Positions 60,171 to 64,000 of a DNA stretch of 64,000 bases are shown here, one piece after another. The notes beneath the pieces are model-generated. The model was not told the DNA's origin, did not search any database, and saw only the letters and a list, made by a program, of their open reading frames with translations. Positions within the stretch are counted from its first letter, which is position 1. Each line of letters begins with the position of its first letter. Origin of the DNA: Sphingobium estronivorans (lineage in GTDB: Bacteria; Pseudomonadota; Alphaproteobacteria; Sphingomonadales; Sphingomonadaceae); contig NZ_LFCT01000027.1 of assembly GCF_008692605.1 (NCBI RefSeq), positions 1 to 64,000 on the forward strand, read 5' to 3'. The position numbers and the translations under genes were made by a program.

Positions 60171-60977
60171 ATGACCCGTGCGCTCCCGGCCTTTTGCCTG
60201 GATCATCTTTCTCTCATCGACCTGGATGCCAGGACGGTGATCGATGTCGCGGCGCGTGCCGGTTTCGAAGCCGTCAGCCTTTTCGTCACACCCATTCCGA
60301 TCAGTCCGACCCCCGATCTCGTGGCGGATCGGGCGGCCCGGCGGGAGGTGATCGCCGCTTTGCGCGACACAGGATTGCGACTCGCCGTCGTCGAGCCCTT
60401 CATGCTCGACGCCTCGCCGGATTGGCGTCTGTTCGAACGAAGTGCGGCGCTGGCGGCCGAATTGGGCGGAACGGTCAGCCTGCTGGGACTCGATCCGGAC
60501 CATGCGCGATTGATGGAATCCCTCGGGCGCATGGTGAACATCTGCCGGAAAGCCGGGGCGCCCGCGATCATAGAGGCGTTCCCGTTGGCTGCGATCGCAT
60601 CCCCGGCGCAAGCCATGCAACTGGCGCAGGCGTTGGGACCGGACGTGGGATTGTGCATCGATAGTCTGCACGTCATTCGCGGTGGCGGTAGCTGGGAGGA
60701 TATCGCCGCGCTGCCGCCCGACCGTATCCGTCATGTCCAGTTGAGCGACGGTCCTCCGCAAGCGCCCGCCGACCGGATTGAGGAAGCGGTGTTCGACCGG
60801 TTGTTGCCGGGTTCGGGCGCCTTCGATCTGCGGGCCTTGCTGCCCTTGCTGCCGGGTCATGCCACGATCGCAGTGGAAGCGCCGTCGCGTGCTCTGGCGC
60901 GGCTCGCACCGCAGGAGCGCGCTGGGCGCTTGATGCAGGCGATGCGCGATCTTTGGGCCATGCTTCCCGATATTTAA
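60171..60977 (+). CDS. TIM-barrel sugar-isomerase/epimerase-like protein
   Basis: 268 residues. Xylose-isomerase-like barrel: PAIIEAFPLAAIASPAQAMQ, LCIDSLHVIRGGGSWEDIAA, HVQLSDGPPQAPADRIEE and TIAVEAPSRALARL. It shares the D-x-x-H-x-x-R-x-G motif with the TIM barrels at 24061 and 54118. Transcribed alone and divergent from an SDR; substrate unknown. Confidence 0.8.
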   Translation: MTRALPAFCLDHLSLIDLDARTVIDVAARAGFEAVSLFVTPIPISPTPDLVADRAARREVIAALRDTGLRLAVVEPFMLDASPDWRLFERSAALAAELGGTVSLLGLDPDHARLMESLGRMVNICRKAGAPAIIEAFPLAAIASPAQAMQLAQALGPDVGLCIDSLHVIRGGGSWEDIAALPPDRIRHVQLSDGPPQAPADRIEEAVFDRLLPGSGAFDLRALLPLLPGHATIAVEAPSRALARLAPQERAGRLMQAMRDLWAMLPDI

Positions 60978-61078
60978 CATAATCCTTATTATCGGACTTT
61001 GAAAATTGGGAGCGCGCTATCGAAATGAGACTCGCCCGCTGCGCGCCCTCCCCTCAGCGGCTATGACCGCTTCCTGTT

Positions 61079-61172
61079 CGCAGTCTGCTTGACGCGGATT
61101 TCTACAAGACGCTGCGGGGCAAGATGGAGCAGTTGCGCGAGCTGCCGGCCCTCATCCTCTTCGGCACGCGAC
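61079..61172 (+). pseudogene. Fragment of an alpha/beta hydrolase (haloalkane-dehalogenase-like)
   Basis: The plus-strand reading RSLLDADFYKTLRGKMEQL, then RELPALILFGTRRHGG resembles the region around the acid strand of haloalkane dehalogenase-type hydrolases (usual form: PALILWGxxD). No start codon, ribosome-binding site or other domain is present. It seems to be a short remnant left by a deletion next to the end of the TpsB gene. Confidence 0.4.
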
Positions 61173-61196
61173 GGCATGGAGGCTTTCGCCTTCGTC

Positions 61197-62786
61197 CTAC
61201 CGGTTCAGCTTCCAACTCCAGCTAATGTTGAAGCGCCAGTCGCCGACGCCGGCGAACGGGGTATCAATCACCCGCGCCCCCTCCAGACCCAGCGATGCTT
61301 TCGAAGCATAAGCCAATCTTATTCCGCCGCCGGCCGAAGCGAGGCCATAGTCGCTGGCCGCGAAACCGGCGCGGCTGTTGATCCGCACCTTGGCCCCGTC
61401 GATGAAGCCGTAGATTTCCGTACCCTTGAGCCGTGGCGTCAGTTCCGGGCGGAAGGCGAGTTCGAAAGAGCCGGCGACGCCCCGGTCGCCGCTGAGCAGC
61501 GCGGTGTCGAAGGCGCGGCCATAGTCCGGCCCGCCAACCGCCAGCCGTTCATTGCCCGAGAGCCGGTCGGCGCTATATTGCCCCGTCATGCGCAGGCGGC
61601 CCACGAAGCGCTTGCCCAGCATCCGGTCATAGGCTGCGCGGGCCGTGACCTTGGTAAAGACCGTATCGGTAAAGCCCGGCGTCCCGCGTGCATCCCATAT
61701 GTCGAGGCCGCGACTGATGGTGAGGCCGGCCGTCAGCACATCCTTGTCGCCGATCATGGAATAACCGACCGCTGCCCGCGCGGCGCGGATATGGTCGGAA
61801 GAGAGGACCGCCCCCAGCAGCGCGGCGTCGCTGTCCAGGCCGTCGAGCCCGGCGCTGACCGTCAGGTTGCGCTTATAGCCGCGAATGAGGGGGTAGCTGA
61901 GCGAAACCCCGGCGGTCTTCGCCTCGCCCGTTACCGGGAAATTCTTGAGCCGGGTGCGCAGCCACGATCCCGACAGACCCAGGGTGAGGCCATCGGACCC
62001 CAGCGGCGTCTGGTGGCTGAGTCCGATATATTGGTAGCGCTTGAGGTCCGTCGCGCCGAGCAGCACCAGATCGGTCCGGTCGCCGTCACGCAGCAGGCTG
62101 TTGGCTTGGGCGGTGGCCCGCAACTGTCCGCTGCCGAGGCCGCTCTGCGTACGGTTGTCGACGCCGAAGCTGGCGTCGAAGCGCTTGCGCGTCGGCGTGA
62201 TCGCCAGCTTGACGCCGCCGGGCTTCGTGCCGCGTTCCAGCGCGACCTCCACCTTTGCTCCGGGAATGTCGCGGATCAGCGAAAGATAACGCTCCAGTGC
62301 ACGACGGCTGAGCGGCTTTTCCGCCCGCATCCGCTCGGCATAGGCGCGGATCAGCGGGCTCGCGCCCTTGGGATAGACAATGTCCTCCACAAAGCCCTCG
62401 GCCAGCAACACCTTGACCTGTCCTGTCGACAGATCCTGCCGGGGGATGGCGACGGTGTAGAGGGCGATGTCGCTCTCGGCATAGGCGTCGGAGATCGCCC
62501 TGGCGAGCGCGGCGAGCGTCTGGCGCGATGCGGGACGGCCGAGAAACTGGCGAGCGGCCTGCGCGACCCGCTCCGGCGCGTCCACGCCGACAAAGTCGAT
62601 GCCGCGAATGGCCGCGCCGCTATCCTCAGCGTCCACGGCGATGGCGCGTTGAACCGGGGCGCCACTGGGCTTTTCCGTGAGGTTCGGCTCGGAGGGCTGC
62701 TCGCTCTGTTGGATCAGCGGCGGTGACAGTGTTGAAGGCGGCTGCGCGGCCACGAGCGCGGGCAGCGCGGCGAGGACAAGGAGCAT
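61197..62786 (-). CDS. TpsB/FhaC-type outer-membrane transporter (two-partner secretion)
   Basis: 529 residues from the ATG at 62786 (CAGGAACG upstream). Signal peptide MLLVLAALPALVAA. Residues ~60-140 hold a POTRA-like domain (AAIRGIDFVGVDAPERVAQA, VKVLLAEGFVEDI), then the FhaC/ShlB barrel with YLSLIRDIPGAKVEVALERG and RLAVGGPDYGRAFDTAL (VRG/Y-like hairpin). It ends FNISWSWKLNR. It would export a large surface protein. The gene upstream on the same strand (63018) is a low-complexity protein, perhaps its cargo; no typical TpsA haemagglutinin domain is visible in the part shown. Confidence 0.85.
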   Translation of the reverse strand: MLLVLAALPALVAAQPPSTLSPPLIQQSEQPSEPNLTEKPSGAPVQRAIAVDAEDSGAAIRGIDFVGVDAPERVAQAARQFLGRPASRQTLAALARAISDAYAESDIALYTVAIPRQDLSTGQVKVLLAEGFVEDIVYPKGASPLIRAYAERMRAEKPLSRRALERYLSLIRDIPGAKVEVALERGTKPGGVKLAITPTRKRFDASFGVDNRTQSGLGSGQLRATAQANSLLRDGDRTDLVLLGATDLKRYQYIGLSHQTPLGSDGLTLGLSGSWLRTRLKNFPVTGEAKTAGVSLSYPLIRGYKRNLTVSAGLDGLDSDAALLGAVLSSDHIRAARAAVGYSMIGDKDVLTAGLTISRGLDIWDARGTPGFTDTVFTKVTARAAYDRMLGKRFVGRLRMTGQYSADRLSGNERLAVGGPDYGRAFDTALLSGDRGVAGSFELAFRPELTPRLKGTEIYGFIDGAKVRINSRAGFAASDYGLASAGGGIRLAYASKASLGLEGARVIDTPFAGVGDWRFNISWSWKLNR

Positions 62787-62825
62787 GAAGCGTTCCTGCG
62801 ATAAGAGCGGCAAAGCCGGGGCACG

Positions 62826-62903
62826 CTAGTGGTCCGATGCTGACATTTGGTTCCGTTCCCGGCCAGATAGTGCCCAAATGTCAGAATCTTTTCGGACCAC
62901 TAG
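62826..62903. repeat. Nested palindrome 1 (CTAGTGG element)
   Basis: A 78-bp imperfect inverted repeat: CTAGTGGTCCGA and TGACATTTGG on the left, CCAAATGTCA and CGGACCACTAG on the right. The outer ends match those of the adjacent element. Non-coding, between TpsB and the surface-protein gene. Confidence 0.7.
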
Positions 62904-62915
62904 AAGATGTTGATT

Positions 62916-62994
62916 CTAGTGGATTTTTCGATTTTGGCATTTGCGACCGTCCTATCCGGCTAGCGGGACGGAAATGTCAAAATCAATCCACTAG
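62916..62994. repeat. Nested palindrome 2 (CTAGTGG element)
   Basis: A 79-bp inverted repeat with outer arms CTAGTGGATT/AATCCACTAG, inner arms TTTTGGCATTT/AAATGTCAAAA and a core CCGTCC/GGACGG. It shares the CTAGTGG ends and a TGRCATTT block with palindrome 1, so the two form a tandem pair of hairpins of one family. Confidence 0.7.
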
Positions 62995-63017
62995 CGGCGG
63001 CATGCCCGGTCAATGAG

Positions 63018-64000
63018 TTAGCGGCTCAGGTTGAGCGCGCCTGTCAGCGTGTTCACCGTATTGCTGACCGTTCCCGTCACCGGCGCGAGCAGTCCGCCTG
63101 GGTTAGCCGTGGCGGTGGTTCCAGCGCCAGCGGTGGCCGTCGTCCCGGCCGCCGCCGTGGTGCCGGCGCTCACGCCCAAGGGTGAAAGGGCGCTCCCGGC
63201 CACGCCCTGCACGGTCGAGGTGACACCCGCGCCGACCGTTTCCACGGCGGATGTCACGGGGGCGAGAACGCCCGTGGCGCTGCCCGTACCGGTGGGGCTG
63301 ACGCCATTGGGCAGCAGATTGGCATTCACCAACGCCGGATCGCCACTGCCCAGAAGTTGGTTGCCGCCGAGCGCGACGTTCAGGAGATTATCGGCAATGC
63401 CGCCGGTCGCGGAGGTGACGTTCGTCACCCGCACATCGGCCACGCCATTGACCGTCGCCAGCGCCGTATTGCCGGCGTTGAGCACGCCGACGCTGGCCAG
63501 CGTGCCGGTAGGCTGCGTATTGCCCAGCACGCCGACGCCGATCGCGCCCGTCGTGCCGTCAAGCCCATTGGTGACCGTCCGGCCGCCGACGTCGATTGAG
63601 ACGAGATCGCCTACGACACCCTGCGCGCCCTGAAGGAGGAGGGTTCGCCCGGCACCCGCATCCACCAGCACGGTGCCGGTGTCGTTCAGGACGCGCGTGA
63701 TCGTGCCGGTAACCGGTTGCAAGACGGGAAGCGCGGTGGCGATAGGCGTCGTCACGTTGCCTTGACCATCGGAAACGCCCAGCACCGCATTGCCGGCGGT
63801 GGTGAGTACTGGCGACACCTGCTGGAGGAGACCCGCCGCGGTCGTTGTTCCACCCGTACCGTCCGTGCCAGAGCCAGTGCCGTCCGAGCCGGTGCTTCCC
63901 GTACCGCCGCCCCCCGTCGCGCCGCCGCCGCTGGTGTCGGTGCCTGATCCGCTGCCCGACCCGCCGCTGCCGCTACCGGCGCCCGGCGTGTTCGATCCGA
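63018..64000 (-). CDS. Low-complexity surface protein, 5' end outside the window
   Basis: The gene runs off the window. The visible 327 codons start with a Gly/Ser/Thr-rich stretch (many GSG, GTG and TGG units). A repetitive beta-rich region follows: TGTLASVGVLNAGNTALATV, ADVRVTNVTSATGGIADNLL, LLGSGDPALVNANLLPNG and TGTVSNTVNTLTGALNLSR at the end. Val, Thr, Gly and Ala dominate. It looks like a secreted or cell-surface beta-strand repeat protein. It lies upstream of TpsB on the same strand (231-bp gap with the palindromes), which suggests a partner, but no TPS domain can be seen here. Confidence 0.65.
   Translation of the reverse strand, partial: GSNTPGAGSGSGGSGSGSGTDTSGGGATGGGGTGSTGSDGTGSGTDGTGGTTTAAGLLQQVSPVLTTAGNAVLGVSDGQGNVTTPIATALPVLQPVTGTITRVLNDTGTVLVDAGAGRTLLLQGAQGVVGDLVSIDVGGRTVTNGLDGTTGAIGVGVLGNTQPTGTLASVGVLNAGNTALATVNGVADVRVTNVTSATGGIADNLLNVALGGNQLLGSGDPALVNANLLPNGVSPTGTGSATGVLAPVTSAVETVGAGVTSTVQGVAGSALSPLGVSAGTTAAAGTTATAGAGTTATANPGGLLAPVTGTVSNTVNTLTGALNLSR

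Noticed and set aside
61089-62726. Plus-strand open frame of ~545 codons opposite the TpsB gene
   Set aside because: No ribosome-binding site or motif; antisense shadow.
1-64000. tRNA, rRNA, CRISPR, integrase or phage genes
   Set aside because: None found by reading; no regularly spaced repeats and no tRNA-like cloverleaf were noticed.

Overview
The window is GC-rich DNA from an alphaproteobacterium, most likely a sphingomonad (order Sphingomonadales). This is inferred from four intact TonB-dependent receptors plus a relic of a fifth, many short-chain dehydrogenases and NTF2-like proteins, FecI/FecR-type surface signalling, and tightly packed catabolic operons with ATGA stop/start overlaps. 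I found no rRNA, tRNA, CRISPR array, phage or intact transposase. All family assignments come from reading the sequence, not from database searches.

Layout. 0-9 kb is a receptor relic, an unusual two-ended DNA-binding regulator, a TauD-type dioxygenase with an MFS transporter behind two operator-like palindromes, a tandem TetR repressor, an AraC regulator and a TonB receptor. 9.3-16.5 kb is a six-gene plus-strand acyl-CoA operon: quinone oxidoreductase-like protein, fused enoyl-CoA hydratase/3-hydroxyacyl-CoA dehydrogenase, acyl-CoA dehydrogenase, APH-type kinase, epoxide-hydrolase-like protein and TIM barrel. A TonB receptor and a strong terminator follow. 19.3-25.8 kb holds a luciferase-like oxidoreductase, an Old-Yellow-Enzyme/FadH-like flavoprotein, an NTF2-like protein, a zinc alcohol dehydrogenase, a TIM-barrel protein and a crotonase. 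25.9-32.8 kb is more housekeeping-like: M3 peptidase, LysR regulator, EF-G-like GTPase, SDR and a VOC-like protein.

33-39 kb is a surface-signalling block (ECF sigma, FecR anti-sigma, STN-domain receptor) followed by an OmpR-type two-component pair. A minus-strand TonB receptor lies beyond a terminator, with an AT-rich upstream region. 41.7-47.6 kb looks like an envelope or glycolipid set: EEP-family hydrolase, DUF2334 deacetylase, two GT4 glycosyltransferases, a membrane protein and a DUF2141 protein. 47.9-50.6 kb has a TetR regulator divergent from an MFS transporter and an SDR.

50.6-58.9 kb is the most interesting part. It is a ten-gene minus-strand operon: alcohol dehydrogenase, sulfotransferase, internally duplicated DUF1214-like protein, VOC protein, TIM barrel, Gfo/Idh/MocA oxidoreductase, SDR, lipocalin-like protein and two NTF2-like proteins. 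It ends in a decayed SDR whose start codon appears to have changed from ATG to ATA. The adjacent TIM barrel and Gfo/Idh genes recall 3-keto-glycoside and C-glycoside cleavage systems, but the substrate is unknown. After another SDR, a TIM barrel and a hydrolase fragment, the window closes with a TpsB/FhaC-type outer-membrane transporter, a pair of nested palindromes and the 3' part of a low-complexity surface protein.

Taken together, the region reads as an accessory catabolic island: receptors take up a bulky or hydrophobic substrate, oxidoreductases and sugar-isomerase-like proteins modify it, and the acyl-CoA operon degrades a side chain or acyl product. Several decayed genes indicate ongoing turnover.
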